Assembly (NCBI GenBank): GCA_903901915.1
Contig: CAIUSV010000068.1
Coordinates: forward strand, 62,001 to 126,000
Length of the DNA: 64,000 nucleotides
Origin: an uncultured Rhodospirillaceae bacterium
GTDB lineage: Bacteria; Pseudomonadota; Alphaproteobacteria; Rhodospirillales; Magnetospirillaceae
Direction: 5' to 3'
Below the pieces are notes generated by a model, which was not told the origin of the DNA, ran no database searches, and saw only the letters and a program-made list of their open reading frames with translations. The position numbers and the translations under genes were made by a program. How positions within the stretch are numbered: the first letter of the stretch is position 1; each line of letters opens with the position of its first letter. Of the stretch, positions 1 to 9,447 are shown in pieces.

Positions 1-859
1 CGGTGCCGCCACAGATTTCCAACCCGTTGCGCTCCAGCAATTGCCGCAGTCGTCCGGTGGCCTCTTTCAGCCGCGCCGCCGTGGCCACGGCCCAGGCGTC
101 GTCCGCCAGCGCAGCCGAACCAACCGCCAGTGCCGGCCCGGACACCGGCCATGGTCCCAGCATGGCGGCAAGGCGTTCCGCCATTGCCGGAACCGCCACG
201 GCAAAGCCCAGGCGCAGCCCGGCCAGACCATAGAACTTTCCGAACGAGCGCAGGACCACCAGCCCCGGCCGTGACCGGGGGATAACCGAAATCTCGGGCT
301 GGGTGTCGGCGAATGCCTCGTCCACCACCAGCAGCCCCCCGCGTGCCGCCAGGCTATCGGCGAGTGCCGCCAACCTTGCCGGGGCAAGCACGCTGCCGTC
401 GGGATTGTTGGGATTGACCACCACCACGGCGGCGGCGTTGCCGACGGCGTCCGGGTCGCCGACCTCGGCCACGGCGTGTCCGGCGGCGGACCAGGCGCGG
501 GCGTGCTCGCCATAGGTCGGTCCGATCACCGCCACCGGGCCGGGGGCGATCAGACGCGGCAGCAGTTGGATCAGCGCCTGGCTGCCGGGGGCGGCTACCA
601 CCCTGGCATCGGCGCCGACGCGCCAACGCCGCGCCGCCGCCGTCAGCAGCGCCTGATGCTCGCTGTTTCCGGGCAGGCGGCTCCAGGCGGCGGCGGCGAT
701 GGAGGGCAGCGGATAGGGCCAGGGGTTGACGCCGGTGGACAGGTCCAGCCAGCCTTGGGCCGGAACGCCCCAACGGGCCTCGGCGGCGGCGAGGTCGCCA
801 CCGTGAACGGGCAGCGCCAAGTCGACATCCTCGCCGGCGGGCGAGGGTGTCAGCGCCAT
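1..859 (-). CDS. cobC: Threonine-phosphate decarboxylase, CobC/CobD type (C-terminus cut by window edge)
   Basis: PLP-dependent fold-type I aminotransferase relative that makes (R)-1-amino-2-propanol phosphate for the cobalamin nucleotide loop. The N-terminus has the family signature HGGDLAAAEARWG followed by LSTGVNPWPYP. Further on are the substrate-side VVVNPNNPDGS, the VVDEAF strand and the PLP-lysine motif RSFGKFYGLAGLRLGF. The frame is open to the left edge, so the C-terminus is missing. The ATG at 857-859 lies inside the last codons of the upstream CoA-transferase gene (10-nt overlap), which suggests translational coupling. The family assignment is firm. The exact substrate is inferred, because other PLP enzymes share the fold. 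Confidence 0.85.
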   Translation of the reverse strand, partial: MALTPSPAGEDVDLALPVHGGDLAAAEARWGVPAQGWLDLSTGVNPWPYPLPSIAAAAWSRLPGNSEHQALLTAAARRWRVGADARVVAAPGSQALIQLLPRLIAPGPVAVIGPTYGEHARAWSAAGHAVAEVGDPDAVGNAAAVVVVNPNNPDGSVLAPARLAALADSLAARGGLLVVDEAFADTQPEISVIPRSRPGLVVLRSFGKFYGLAGLRLGFAVAVPAMAERLAAMLGPWPVSGPALAVGSAALADDAWAVATAARLKEATGRLRQLLERNGLEICGGT

Positions 860-1956
860 CCCGACAGAACCTCTTCGGCGCTCTGTTCGGTGAACGGCCG
901 GCGCAGGCGGACGCGCGCGCCTTCCATCATGATCGGCAGCAGGACGTCGACGATGCCGTCGTCGCCGACATGGACGAAGTCGCGGGCGCGGTGGTGGGGA
1001 TGAAACGGCACCTCGGCCGGTTCCAGCACCGGCTCGAAGGTGCAGTTGGCGGGTTCCAGCACGGCGGTCCATTCCGCCAGGCTGCGGCTGGCGAACAGCG
1101 CTTCCATGTCGGCGATCAGGGCGGTCTGGGGCAGGGGTTCGTCGTGGCGATGAATCCATTCCGGGTGGCCGATGGCGGCGCAGAATGATTGCCAGAATTT
1201 GTCTTCCAGCGCGGCGATGGCGGCGAACCTGCCGTCCTTGGTGCGATAGATGCGGTAATGGGCGGCACCGCCGTTGATCAGGTCGGCCTCGCGCGCAGGC
1301 CCGCCCCAGCGCCGCCCGGCGGTCAGCACCCCGGACATCCACGACAGGGCGGCTTCCGCCAGGCTGACGTCGATGGTGGCGCCCTTGCCGGTGGCGCCGC
1401 GCCGCAGCAGTGCCGCCAGGATGGCGTTGACCGCCAGCATGGCGCCGGCATGGTCGGCCAGCGGCGGATAGGGCATCAGCGGCCGCTCGGCCGGGCCGGT
1501 GGCGGCCAGCATGCCGCTGGCGGCCAGATAGGTGACGTCGTGGCCGGCCCGGTCGGCGAACGGCCCGGTACCGCCATAGCCGGAGAGGCGGCAGGTCACC
1601 AGCCGCGGATTGAGTTCGGCCAACGCCGCCTCGCCGAATCCCAGGCGGCCGAGGACGCCGGGACGGAAGCCGTCCAGCAGCACGTCGGCACCACCGATCA
1701 TGCGGGCGAACAGCCGCTTGCCCTCTTCGGTCTTGAGGTCGAGACCGACCACCGTCTTGTTGCGGTTGGCCAGCTTGTAGAATGGGGTGGTGCCGTCGGC
1801 GTCCACCGGTCCCATGGTGCGCATGGGGTCGCCGGCGGGGCCCTCGACCTTGATCACCTCGGCGCCGAGATCGCTCAGCCACAGCGTGGCAAGCGGACCG
1901 GGGATGTACATGGACAGGTCGAGAACGCGAAGGCCGGCAAGGCAATCGGCGAGCAT
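850..1956 (-). CDS. CaiB/BaiF family CoA transferase (alpha-methylacyl-CoA racemase-like)
   Basis: Class III CoA transferase or racemase of 368 residues, a normal single-subunit length. It opens with GLRVLDLSMYIPGP and LSDLGAEVIKVEGPAGDPMR, typical of the Rossmann part that binds CoA. It carries the run NRNKTVVGLDLK, and the motif GHDVTYLAASG holds the His/Asp positions used by alpha-methylacyl-CoA racemases. Later come GKGATIDVSLAEA and a C-terminal half that completes the interlocked dimer fold. These enzymes either move CoA between acids or epimerise 2-methylacyl-CoA; the sequence alone does not decide between the two. It overlaps cobC downstream by 10 nt, although no functional link to cobalamin is evident. 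Confidence 0.85.
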   Translation of the reverse strand: MLADCLAGLRVLDLSMYIPGPLATLWLSDLGAEVIKVEGPAGDPMRTMGPVDADGTTPFYKLANRNKTVVGLDLKTEEGKRLFARMIGGADVLLDGFRPGVLGRLGFGEAALAELNPRLVTCRLSGYGGTGPFADRAGHDVTYLAASGMLAATGPAERPLMPYPPLADHAGAMLAVNAILAALLRRGATGKGATIDVSLAEAALSWMSGVLTAGRRWGGPAREADLINGGAAHYRIYRTKDGRFAAIAALEDKFWQSFCAAIGHPEWIHRHDEPLPQTALIADMEALFASRSLAEWTAVLEPANCTFEPVLEPAEVPFHPHHRARDFVHVGDDGIVDVLLPIMMEGARVRLRRPFTEQSAEEVLSGWR

Positions 1957-2084
1957 CGGGGACTCCGTGATGGGGCCTGAATGGTCCGGTCAGATCACCG
2001 GCGCGCTTCGCCGGCGCCGATCCGTCCGGGTCTTGATTCGGGGGGAGGGCGGGACCGGCGACCCGTCGCCGCCGGCCACCGGGG

Positions 2085-2429
2085 CTATTTCTTGGCGCCT
2101 TCCAGCAACCCTTCGGAGATCTGGAGGTTGACGTTGATCAGGGTGTCGATGGTCTCGTTCGACATCGGCTGCTCCCCGGTCAGGGTGCGGTCGGCGACGA
2201 ACTGGGCCAGACGGACCAGATTCTGCTTGGCCTGCTCCGTGATGGTGCAGCTTTCGGTGGACACAACGGTACGCAACGACACCCAGACGGTGAGGTTGTT
2301 TTCCAGCGCGGCGGTGAGGGCGCCGGGGTCGGCGCTGCCCTCGGCCCGGGACTGGTCGAGTTGAATGGCGGCCTGCGTGAGCTGGAAAGCCTGCTCTTCC
2401 GCAAGCGAGAGAGTGTTGGAATCAGACAT
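2085..2429 (-). CDS. flaF: FlaF-like flagellar protein
   Basis: A 114-residue acidic helical protein. The middle and end match the layout of alphaproteobacterial FlaF: an early helix rich in Gln/Ala, then ALENNLTVWVSL, then ITEQAKQNLVRLAQFV, then ETIDTLINVNLQISEGL. FlaF works with FlbT in flagellin synthesis and secretion in Caulobacter and relatives. The gene lies about 430 bp from fliJ-fliI on the same strand, which agrees with a flagellar role. There is no flbT or flagellin gene in view. The assignment rests on remembered family pattern, so the exact paralogue is uncertain. Confidence 0.6.
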   Translation of the reverse strand: MSDSNTLSLAEEQAFQLTQAAIQLDQSRAEGSADPGALTAALENNLTVWVSLRTVVSTESCTITEQAKQNLVRLAQFVADRTLTGEQPMSNETIDTLINVNLQISEGLLEGAKK

Positions 2430-2860
2430 CGGTCCTCCTCATGATTTCCTTCGGTCTGGGTCTTACCGATCACCTCGCGGCCACGGCCGGAAAAGGCCAT
2501 CCGCGTAGTGCCGCTTTCCGGAAGAGTCCCTGGAAAACAGCCCGGTTGTCACCATTCCCGCAGACCAACGCCCCAACCGAGAGTACTGCCGATTCCGCCC
2601 CCGTTCAACATCTCCTTGCCTCTCTTCCTGCCCTCTCCGAATTGTGCCGGAAGGCACTTGATAATTACACCCATTCCAAATTAATCTTGGCGCCATCGAT
2701 TGACCGGGCCAGCCCCCCCCACTCCGCTATCCCGGTCGTCGGTGGTCGCGCCGCCCCATCTCAGGGAGACGGACGGACCGCGGCGGTTTCGCGCCTTTCC
2801 CCCCAATGCGGGGTGCGAACCGTCGGAGGCGGCGAGAGGTAAAAACGCCCTCGCCGCCTC
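2430..2860. other. Gap between flaF-like gene and fliJ
   Basis: No convincing gene. The stretch 2640-2700 is clearly AT-richer than its surroundings and probably holds the leftward promoter of the flaF-like gene. It includes an inverted repeat GTGCC-N4-GGCAC around 2645-2660. No clear sigma-54 or sigma-28 element could be made out. Confidence 0.4.
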
Positions 2861-2861
2861 C
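2825..2861 (-). terminator. Hairpin at the end of fliI-fliJ
   Basis: A 12-bp perfect stem (GGAGGCGGCGAG against CTCGCCGCCTCC) with a loop of about 13 nt, starting at the fliJ stop codon on the minus strand. There is no U-tract after the stem, so it may be a weak or Rho-assisted terminator, or an mRNA 3'-end stabiliser. Confidence 0.5.
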
Positions 2862-3292
2862 TATCCTTCCTCGTGCTCCCGACGGCGATGGATGTTGAGG
2901 CCGATTTCATCCAGGAAGCTCTGTTCCTTCTTGTCGATTTCGCTCTGGATGCGGCGTTCCCGTTCGCGCTGGGTGATCTCGTAGGTTTTGAGTTCGTTGA
3001 ACGCCACCGCCAGTTCCTCGCGGGCGCGCATGATTTCGGCCCGGACCAGTTCCAGCATGGCGAACAACTGCTGGCGCCGCCCCAGCCAGGCGCTGGCGAA
3101 GGCGCCATAGCCGAAGCCGAAGCCGGTGGCGTCCTCGGCGGCAATGCGCTGCTCTTCCTTGAGTTGTACTTCGGACTGCCGGATCCAGTCGAGAATCTCG
3201 TCCTCGCGCCCCTGCAACGCCACCAGCAGGCGCTGCTTTTCGTCCACGTTCCACTTGGACAGCCGCACGAGGGTCTTGATACCCTTGGCCAT
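2861..3292 (-). CDS. fliJ: FliJ-like flagellar export chaperone
   Basis: A 143-residue, almost wholly helical, charged coiled-coil protein beginning MAKGIKTLVRLSKWNVDEKQ and ending in an Arg/Glu-rich helix. FliJ-type proteins form the stalk that links the FliI ATPase ring to the FlhA export gate. The ATG at 3290-3292 sits 5 nt after the fliI stop, so the two genes are co-transcribed. A longer frame upstream lies inside fliI and is not supported. Primary sequence is poorly conserved in this family, so the call rests on length, coiled-coil character and position directly after fliI. Confidence 0.75.
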   Translation of the reverse strand: MAKGIKTLVRLSKWNVDEKQRLLVALQGREDEILDWIRQSEVQLKEEQRIAAEDATGFGFGYGAFASAWLGRRQQLFAMLELVRAEIMRAREELAVAFNELKTYEITQRERERRIQSEIDKKEQSFLDEIGLNIHRRREHEEG

Positions 3293-3297
3293 CGCGG

Positions 3298-4653
3298 TCA
3301 GGCGCGACCCATGCCGTCGCCGGAGAAGGCCATGCCGAGAATTTCGGCCAGCCGGGCGTAGCACTCGCGCAGGTCGGTGGCTTCACTCTTGAGCTGGCCG
3401 AGAAAGTCCTCCAATGGTCGGTAATAGGTGATGGCCTCGTCCACCGCCGGGTCGGTGCCGCGGCGATAGGCGCCCAGGCGGATCAGTTCGGCCATGTCCT
3501 CGTAGGTGGACAGCAGCGAGCGCGCCCGCCGGACCAGGGCGTTTTCTTCCTCGTTGTTGCAGGCGGGCATGGTTCGCGACACGCTGCGCAGCACGTTGAT
3601 CGCCGGATAGCGGCCCCGGTCGGCGATGGCGCGGTCGAGCACGATGTGGCCGTCCAGGATGCCGCGTACCGCGTCGGCGATGGGTTCGTTGTGATCGTCG
3701 GCATCCACCAGCACGGTGAACAGCCCGGTGATGCTGCCTTTGCCCTGGCGGCCCGGCCCGGCGCGCTCCAGCAGTCGGGGCAGCTCGGCGAACACCGTGG
3801 GAGTGTAGCCCTTGGACGCCGGCGGTTCGCCCGCCGACAGCGAAATCTCGCGCTGGGCCATGGCGAAGCGTGTCACCGAATCCATCATGCACAGCACGTC
3901 GAGGCCCTGGTCGCGAAAGAACTCGGCGACCGCCAAGGTGACGTAGGCGGCCTGACGGCGCATCAGCGGGCTTTCATCCGAGGTCGAGACCACCACCACC
4001 GAACGCTTCATGCCTTCGGGGCCGAGATCGTCCTCGATGAATTCCCGCGCCTCGCGGCCGCGCTCGCCGATCAGTCCGATCACCGAGACGTCGGCCGAGG
4101 TGTTGCGCGCCATCATCGACAGCAGCGACGACTTGCCGACGCCCGATCCGGCGAAGATGCCCATGCGCTGGCCACGGCAGCAGGTGAGGAAGGCGTTGAC
4201 CGCACGCACGCCCAGATCGATCTTGCCCGCCACCCGCGCCCGGGAATGGGCGGGTGGCGGCGGGCTGCGGATGGCGAAGGGGGCGTCCCCCGACGGCAGA
4301 GGTCCCAGCCCGTCCACCGGCTGGCCGAAGCCGTCGATGGTCCGGCCCAGCCACCCCCGGTCGGGATAGATCACCGGCTCGGATTCCTGCACCTCGGTGC
4401 GGCAGCCCAGGCCGATGCCCTCGATGGCCGAGAACGGCATCAGCAGGGCGCGGCCCTGGCGGAATCCCACCACCTCGCACACCACCTTGCGGCCGTCGCG
4501 GGCCACCACGTTGCAGCGGTCGCCGACCGACAGGGTGCGCTGGACGCCGCCGGCCTCCAGCAGCATGCCCTGGACGGCGGCGACCCGGCCGTAGACCTGG
4601 ATGTTGGAAACCCGTTCGATGTCGTTGATCAGGTTGCGGACAAGGAATTTCAA
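3298..4653 (-). CDS. fliI: Flagellum-specific ATPase FliI
   Basis: ATPase of the flagellar type III export apparatus, 451 residues with the chosen start. An F1-beta-like N-terminal barrel precedes the Walker A motif [18 protein letters not shown]. Then come [12 protein letters not shown], the Walker B region [20 protein letters not shown] and the FliI signature [25 protein letters not shown]. The frame stays open far upstream into the divergent ctrA gene. I chose TTG at 4651-4653 because it has AAGGGG 8 nt upstream and gives the usual N-terminus ([12 protein letters not shown]). No ATG in this stretch fits. It is co-transcribed with fliJ. Confidence 0.92.
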   Translation of the reverse strand: MKFLVRNLINDIERVSNIQVYGRVAAVQGMLLEAGGVQRTLSVGDRCNVVARDGRKVVCEVVGFRQGRALLMPFSAIEGIGLGCRTEVQESEPVIYPDRGWLGRTIDGFGQPVDGLGPLPSGDAPFAIRSPPPPAHSRARVAGKIDLGVRAVNAFLTCCRGQRMGIFAGSGVGKSSLLSMMARNTSADVSVIGLIGERGREAREFIEDDLGPEGMKRSVVVVSTSDESPLMRRQAAYVTLAVAEFFRDQGLDVLCMMDSVTRFAMAQREISLSAGEPPASKGYTPTVFAELPRLLERAGPGRQGKGSITGLFTVLVDADDHNEPIADAVRGILDGHIVLDRAIADRGRYPAINVLRSVSRTMPACNNEEENALVRRARSLLSTYEDMAELIRLGAYRRGTDPAVDEAITYYRPLEDFLGQLKSEATDLRECYARLAEILGMAFSGDGMGRA

Positions 4654-4753
4654 CGCCAACGCCCCTTCGCCGAATCTCTTGCCGCCTTGAACTGTCCAGG
4701 ATAGCCCCGTATGGTTAACATATCGTGGAGACGGGGAAGCGGGGACAGGTTCT

Positions 4754-5452
4754 ATGCGGGTTCTGGTGGTCGAGGACGACCCGATGACGTCCAGGGTGAT
4801 CGAGACCATGCTCAAGGCCGAGAGCATGGTAGTGGATACCACCGCCCTGGGCGAGGACGGTCTGGAGATCGGCAAGCTCTATGATTACGACATCATTCTG
4901 CTCGACCTCATGCTGCCCGACATGGACGGTTACGAGGTGCTGCGCCGGTTGCGCTCGGCCCGGGTCGAGACGCCGGTGCTGATCCTGTCGGGCCTGACCG
5001 AGCCGGACAAGAAGATCAAGGGCCTGGGATCGGGCGCCGACGACTACCTGACCAAGCCGTTCGACCGGGGTGAACTGGTGGCCCGTATCCAGGCCATCGT
5101 GCGGCGTTCCAAGGGGCACGCCCAGTCGGTGATCGACACCGGCAAGCTCTCGGTCAATCTGGACGCCCGCACCGTCGCGGTGACCGGCGAGCCGCTGCAC
5201 CTGACCGCCAAGGAATACGGCATCCTGGAACTGCTGTCCTTGCGCAAGGGTCAGACCCTGACCAAGGAACAGTTCCTCAACCACCTCTATGGCGGTATCG
5301 ACGAGCCCGAGTTGAAGATCATCGATGTCTTCATCTGCAAGCTGCGGAAAAAGCTGGCCACCGCCACCGGCGGCGAATCCTACATCGAGACGGTGTGGGG
5401 GCGCGGCTATGTGCTGCGTGATCCCGATCTGCCCCACGGCGGTCATGCCTGA
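4754..5452 (+). CDS. ctrA: Cell-cycle response regulator CtrA
   Basis: OmpR-family master regulator of alphaproteobacteria, 232 residues. The receiver domain (about 1-120) begins [10 protein letters not shown], with the phospho-acceptor Asp51 in [17 protein letters not shown] and the switch lysine in DDYLTKPF. The linker [11 protein letters not shown] is characteristic of CtrA. The winged-helix DNA-binding domain follows ([12 protein letters not shown], then [12 protein letters not shown] and VWGRGYVL). In Rhodospirillales CtrA is not essential and mainly controls flagellar and chemotaxis genes. It is divergent from fliI-fliJ across 100 bp that contain GTTAAC at 4712-4717. chpT, its phosphotransfer partner, is also in this window at 30,901-31,512. 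Confidence 0.95.
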   Translation: MRVLVVEDDPMTSRVIETMLKAESMVVDTTALGEDGLEIGKLYDYDIILLDLMLPDMDGYEVLRRLRSARVETPVLILSGLTEPDKKIKGLGSGADDYLTKPFDRGELVARIQAIVRRSKGHAQSVIDTGKLSVNLDARTVAVTGEPLHLTAKEYGILELLSLRKGQTLTKEQFLNHLYGGIDEPELKIIDVFICKLRKKLATATGGESYIETVWGRGYVLRDPDLPHGGHA

Positions 5453-5548
5453 ATCGGTCTTGTGCGCTTCACCAGCAGCCACCCACAAAATATAGTTTGA
5501 TCCCCGAGTCGGCTTTTGTCAGAATCCCGCCTTCTCTGGGGATTCGGG

Positions 5549-6223
5549 ATGGACCTGCAAAGACTCGCCAAGGTGATGGCCATGGCGGCTTCGGACAACG
5601 AGGCCGAGGCGTTGCACGCGCTGCGCACCGCCAACCGGCTGCTGAATTCGGCGGGGCTGGATTTCGTCGCCCTGGCGTCCCGGCTGGGCGGCGCCGAATC
5701 CTCGATCCGGATGGAGGATCTGGAAGACACCGTCTTCGACCTCCGGAACGAGATTCGCCATCTGCGCGCCGAAAACGAGCGGTTGCGCCAGGGGCCGGTC
5801 AATCTCGCCGCTGCCGCCCAGGATGCCGCCGGTGTCATCCGCCTTCGGGCCGAGTTGGACGAGGCGCGCGAAACCATCGCCGCCGAGCGGATGCGGGCGG
5901 AACGCGGCGTGGCGGTAGAGGCGTCGTTGCGCGCCGATCTTGCCCAGGCGCTTGACGTCGCCGACCGGCTGACCCGGCAGTTCGAGCCGCTCAGGAACCG
6001 CGCCGAACGGCTGGAGGCGGAGAACCGCCGCCTTTCCCTGGTGGCGGCGGCACTGAAGACCGAACTGGACGAGCGCATCGCCGACCAAAGCCATCCGCTG
6101 CCGCCCATCGTTCAGTCGCCGCCGCCGCTGCCGGCGCAGGCGGTGCCGATGGTCGTCCACAAGGCGTCCCATTCCCGCCGGGGCAAGGCGATGCCGGTCG
6201 GCCAGTACGCGCTGTTCCAGTAG
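5549..6223 (+). CDS. Coiled-coil protein with DUF2786-like N-terminus
   Basis: Unknown function, 224 residues. The first about 45 residues ([20 protein letters not shown], then [13 protein letters not shown]) resemble the short DUF2786 helical domain. A long coiled coil follows (about 60-190: [22 protein letters not shown] and further heptads). The tail is Pro-rich and basic and ends [18 protein letters not shown]. The ATG at 5549 has GGGGA about 7 nt upstream; an in-frame TTG at 5516 is possible but less likely. The gene stands alone between ctrA and dapF in the same direction. No enzymatic motif is visible; a structural or DNA-associated role is only a guess. Confidence 0.7.
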   Translation: MDLQRLAKVMAMAASDNEAEALHALRTANRLLNSAGLDFVALASRLGGAESSIRMEDLEDTVFDLRNEIRHLRAENERLRQGPVNLAAAAQDAAGVIRLRAELDEARETIAAERMRAERGVAVEASLRADLAQALDVADRLTRQFEPLRNRAERLEAENRRLSLVAAALKTELDERIADQSHPLPPIVQSPPPLPAQAVPMVVHKASHSRRGKAMPVGQYALFQ

Positions 6224-6266
6224 CCGGTGCTGGACTTCCGGGCCTTCCGGCCCATATAACCCGGTC

Positions 6267-7124
6267 ATGACCCAGACCACCGCCTGGCCTTTCCGCAAGA
6301 TGCACGGGCTCGGGAACGACTTCGTCGTTTTCGACGCGCGGACGCGTGCCTTCGACCTGACGCCGGCGCGGGTGCGCGCCATCGCCGACCGCCGTACCGG
6401 GGTGGGCTGCGACCAGTTGGTGGTGATCGCGCCTCCCACCGGTAAGGTCGGCGACGCCCACATGCTGATCTACAATTGCGACGGTTCCGAGGTGGCGGCC
6501 TGCGGTAATGCCACCCGTTGCGTCGCTTGGCAGCTGATGACCGAGAGCGGCGGCGCTGGCGTGGTGATCGAGACTCGGGCCGGACTGCTGGACGCCGAGG
6601 CGCGCGGTCCCGGCATGGTGGCGGTGGACATGGGCCGTCCCCGCCTCGACTGGCGCGATATTCCGTTGGCCCAGGCCGGGGACACCCTGCATCTCGGCGT
6701 CCGGGTGGGTCCGCTGGAGGATCCGGTCGGTGTCAACATGGGCAATCCGCACGCGGTATTCTTCGTCGACAATGTCGATGCCATCGACCTCGCCACGGTT
6801 GGGCCGGTGCTGGAGCGCCACGCCCTGTTTCCCGAGCGCGCCAATATCGAGGTTGCCCAGGTGCTGCCGCCGCTGGACGCGGACATGGGTCGCATTCGCA
6901 TGCGGGTGTGGGAGCGCGGCACCGGCATCACCATGGCCTGCGGCACCGGCGCCTGCGCCACCCTGGTGGCGGCGGCGCGGCGCGGCCTGTCGCCGCGCAA
7001 GGCCGAGGTGATCCTCGACGGCGGTTCGCTGACCATCGAATGGCTGGCCGACGACCATGTGCTGATGACCGGTCCGGTGGCCACCAGCTTTGTCGGCACG
7101 CTGGACCCGTCGCTTCTTCCATGA
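6267..7124 (+). CDS. dapF: Diaminopimelate epimerase
   Basis: Converts LL-diaminopimelate to the meso form for lysine and peptidoglycan synthesis; cytoplasmic and PLP-independent. It is 285 residues long. Visible signatures are [15 protein letters not shown], the first catalytic cysteine in [12 protein letters not shown] (Cys79), [13 protein letters not shown], and the second catalytic cysteine in [11 protein letters not shown]. Both cysteines of the two-base mechanism are present. The stop codon overlaps the ATG of mtaB (ATGA), and ftsY follows, giving a dapF-mtaB-ftsY operon, an arrangement I recognise from other alphaproteobacteria. Confidence 0.96.
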   Translation: MTQTTAWPFRKMHGLGNDFVVFDARTRAFDLTPARVRAIADRRTGVGCDQLVVIAPPTGKVGDAHMLIYNCDGSEVAACGNATRCVAWQLMTESGGAGVVIETRAGLLDAEARGPGMVAVDMGRPRLDWRDIPLAQAGDTLHLGVRVGPLEDPVGVNMGNPHAVFFVDNVDAIDLATVGPVLERHALFPERANIEVAQVLPPLDADMGRIRMRVWERGTGITMACGTGACATLVAAARRGLSPRKAEVILDGGSLTIEWLADDHVLMTGPVATSFVGTLDPSLLP

Positions 7125-8377
7125 CCACCCCTCCGACCATCCTGACCTTCGGCTGCCGGCTGAACGCCTACGAGTCGGAGGTGATGCGCGAGCACGCTCG
7201 CGCCATCGCCGACGGCACGCCGACGGTGATCGTCAACACCTGCGCCGTTACCGCCGAGGCCGAGCGTCAGGCCCGTCAGGCCATCCGCAAGGCGCGACGG
7301 CAGAATCCCGAGGCGCGCATCGTCGTCACCGGCTGCGCCGCCCAGGCCCACCCCGAGACCTTCGCCGCCATGCCCGAGGTCGATCAGATCCTGGGCAACG
7401 CCGAGAAGATGAAGCCCGAGACCTTCGCCGCGCCGCCGGCCGAACGCATCGTCGTCGGCGACATCATGACGGTGCGCGAAGTCGCCTCGCATCTGGTGTC
7501 GGGCTTCGAGGGGCGTGCCCGCGCCTTCGTCGAGGTGCAGCAGGGCTGCGACCACCGCTGCACCTTCTGCATCATTCCGTTCGGGCGCGGCCCCAACCGT
7601 TCGGTGCCCATGGGCCGGGTGGTCGAGCAGATCCGCGAGCTGGTGGCCTCGGGCTTCAACGAGGTGGTGCTGACCGGCGTCGATGTCACCGCCTATGGCG
7701 CCGACCTGCCGGGCAGGCCCGGCCTGGGGCAACTGGTGCGGCGGCTGCTGGCGGCGGTGCCGGAGCTGCCGCGCCTGCGGTTGTCGTCGCTGGATCCGGT
7801 CGAGGTCGATGCCGATTTGTTGGCCGCCATCGCCGCCGAGGAGCGGCTGATGCCCCACTTTCACCTGTCGGTCCAGGCCGGCGACGACACCATCCTGAAG
7901 CGCATGAAGCGGCGGCATCTGCGCGCCGACGTGCTGGCACTGGCGGCGGAAATCCGGCGGCGGCGGCCCGACGCGGCGTTGGGCGCCGACATCATCGCCG
8001 GCTTTCCCACCGAAGACGACGACATGTTCGCCCGCTCGCTGGATCTGGTGGACGAGGCGGGGCTTTCCCACCTGCACGTCTTTCCGTTCTCGGCCCGCCC
8101 CGGCACACCGGCGGCGCGCATGCCCAAGGTGCGGGGCGAGGTGATCAAGGCCCGCGCCGCTGTCTTGCGCGCCAGGGGCGAGGCGGCGTTGGCCGCCTTT
8201 CTCGCCGGCCGCATCGGCACCGAGACCCGCGTGCTGATCGAGCGCGACGGCTTCGGCCATTCGGAGCATTATCTGCCGGCGCGGGTGACGGCCTGCGACG
8301 CAGAGCCCGGAAGCATCCGGGTGGTTCGCGTTACCGGCGTCGAGGATGGCGCGCTGATCGCCGAGGAGAGGGCCTGA
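7121..8377 (+). CDS. mtaB: tRNA threonylcarbamoyladenosine methylthiotransferase MtaB
   Basis: Radical SAM methylthiotransferase that converts t6A37 to ms2t6A37 in ANN-decoding tRNAs. It is 418 residues long. The N-terminal UPF0004 domain has its three cluster cysteines in [22 protein letters not shown] and [12 protein letters not shown]. The radical SAM cluster is [16 protein letters not shown] (CX3CX2C), followed by [16 protein letters not shown]. The C-terminal region ([20 protein letters not shown]) is the TRAM-like RNA-binding part. LTFGCRLN rather than the MiaB-type GCQMN favours MtaB over MiaB or RimO. It overlaps dapF by 4 nt and is 3 nt from ftsY. Confidence 0.93.
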   Translation: MTTPPTILTFGCRLNAYESEVMREHARAIADGTPTVIVNTCAVTAEAERQARQAIRKARRQNPEARIVVTGCAAQAHPETFAAMPEVDQILGNAEKMKPETFAAPPAERIVVGDIMTVREVASHLVSGFEGRARAFVEVQQGCDHRCTFCIIPFGRGPNRSVPMGRVVEQIRELVASGFNEVVLTGVDVTAYGADLPGRPGLGQLVRRLLAAVPELPRLRLSSLDPVEVDADLLAAIAAEERLMPHFHLSVQAGDDTILKRMKRRHLRADVLALAAEIRRRRPDAALGADIIAGFPTEDDDMFARSLDLVDEAGLSHLHVFPFSARPGTPAARMPKVRGEVIKARAAVLRARGEAALAAFLAGRIGTETRVLIERDGFGHSEHYLPARVTACDAEPGSIRVVRVTGVEDGALIAEERA

Positions 8378-8380
8378 ACC

Positions 8381-9445
8381 ATGAGACTTTTCGGCTTCGG
8401 CAAACGCAAGACGGCGGAGGGGGAGCCCGAGGTCGGGGCGGCGGTGGAATCCGTTCCCACTTCCGAACCAGATCCCGTACCCGAGCCGGCGCCCGAAGCC
8501 GAATCGGTATCCGATGCCGAATCGGCAGAACGGGGCTGGATCGGCCGCCTCAAATCCGGTCTGACCAAGTCATCGTCGAAGCTGACCCAAGGCATCGGCG
8601 GCCTGTTCACCCGGCGCAAGCTCGATGACGAGGCGCTGGAGGAGCTGGAAGATCTGCTGATCACCGCCGATCTCGGCGTCGCCACCGCCGCCCAGGTCAC
8701 CAAATACCTGGCCAAGACCCGCTTTGGCCAGGACGTCGGCGCCGACGAGATCAAGGCGACCCTGGCCGAGGAGATCACCCGGATTCTGGAGCCGGTGGCC
8801 AAGCCAATGGTGATCGATCCGGCACGCAAGCCGCATGTGGTGCTGGTGGTGGGCGTCAACGGCTCGGGCAAGACCACCACCATCGGCAAGCTGGCCAAGA
8901 ACCACAAGGATGCCGGGCTACGGGTCACCCTGGCGGCCGGCGATACCTTTCGCGCCGCCGCCGTCGAGCAGTTGAAGGTCTGGGGTGAACGCAGCGGCTG
9001 TCCGGTGATCGCCCGCGACACCGGCGCCGACGCCGCCGGTCTGGCCTATGACGCCTTGACCGAATCGCGCGGGCGTGGCGACGACCTGCTGTTCATCGAC
9101 ACCGCCGGCCGGCTGCAGAACCGCACCGACCTGATGGCCGAGCTGTCCAAGATCGTGCGCTCGATCAAGAAGGTGGACGAAACCGCGCCGCATGCCGTGT
9201 TGCTGGTGCTTGATGCCACCGTCGGCCAGAACGCCCATTCCCAGGTCGAGATCTTCCGTGACATGGTCGCCGTCACCGGTCTGGTGCTGACCAAGCTGGA
9301 CGGCACCGCGCGGGGCGGCGTGCTGGTGTCGCTGGCCGAGAAGTTCGGCCTGCCGGTCCATGCCATCGGCGTCGGCGAGCAGGCCGGCGACCTGCGCCCG
9401 TTCGAGGCCGAGACCTTCGCCCGCTCGCTGGTCGGGCTGGAGTAG
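8381..9445 (+). CDS. ftsY: Signal recognition particle receptor FtsY
   Basis: SRP-type GTPase receptor that docks ribosome-SRP complexes at the inner membrane. It is 354 residues long. After a short basic start (MRLFGFGKRK) comes an acidic Pro/Glu region (about 15-50), the usual membrane-contact A domain. The N domain follows (LDDEALEELEDLLITADLGV). The G domain shows GVNGSGKTTTIGKLA (P-loop), AAGDTFRAAAVEQL (insertion box), DTAGR and TKLDGTARGG. Its stop is only 2 nt from the convergent D-lactate dehydrogenase stop, leaving no room for a separate terminator. Confidence 0.96.
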   Translation: MRLFGFGKRKTAEGEPEVGAAVESVPTSEPDPVPEPAPEAESVSDAESAERGWIGRLKSGLTKSSSKLTQGIGGLFTRRKLDDEALEELEDLLITADLGVATAAQVTKYLAKTRFGQDVGADEIKATLAEEITRILEPVAKPMVIDPARKPHVVLVVGVNGSGKTTTIGKLAKNHKDAGLRVTLAAGDTFRAAAVEQLKVWGERSGCPVIARDTGADAAGLAYDALTESRGRGDDLLFIDTAGRLQNRTDLMAELSKIVRSIKKVDETAPHAVLLVLDATVGQNAHSQVEIFRDMVAVTGLVLTKLDGTARGGVLVSLAEKFGLPVHAIGVGEQAGDLRPFEAETFARSLVGLE

Positions 9446-9447
9446 GG

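Noticed and set aside
4654-4875. Longer FliI starting upstream inside ctrA
   Set aside because: The extension overlaps ctrA in antisense and has no family character. TTG 4651-4653 with a ribosome site gives the expected N-terminus.
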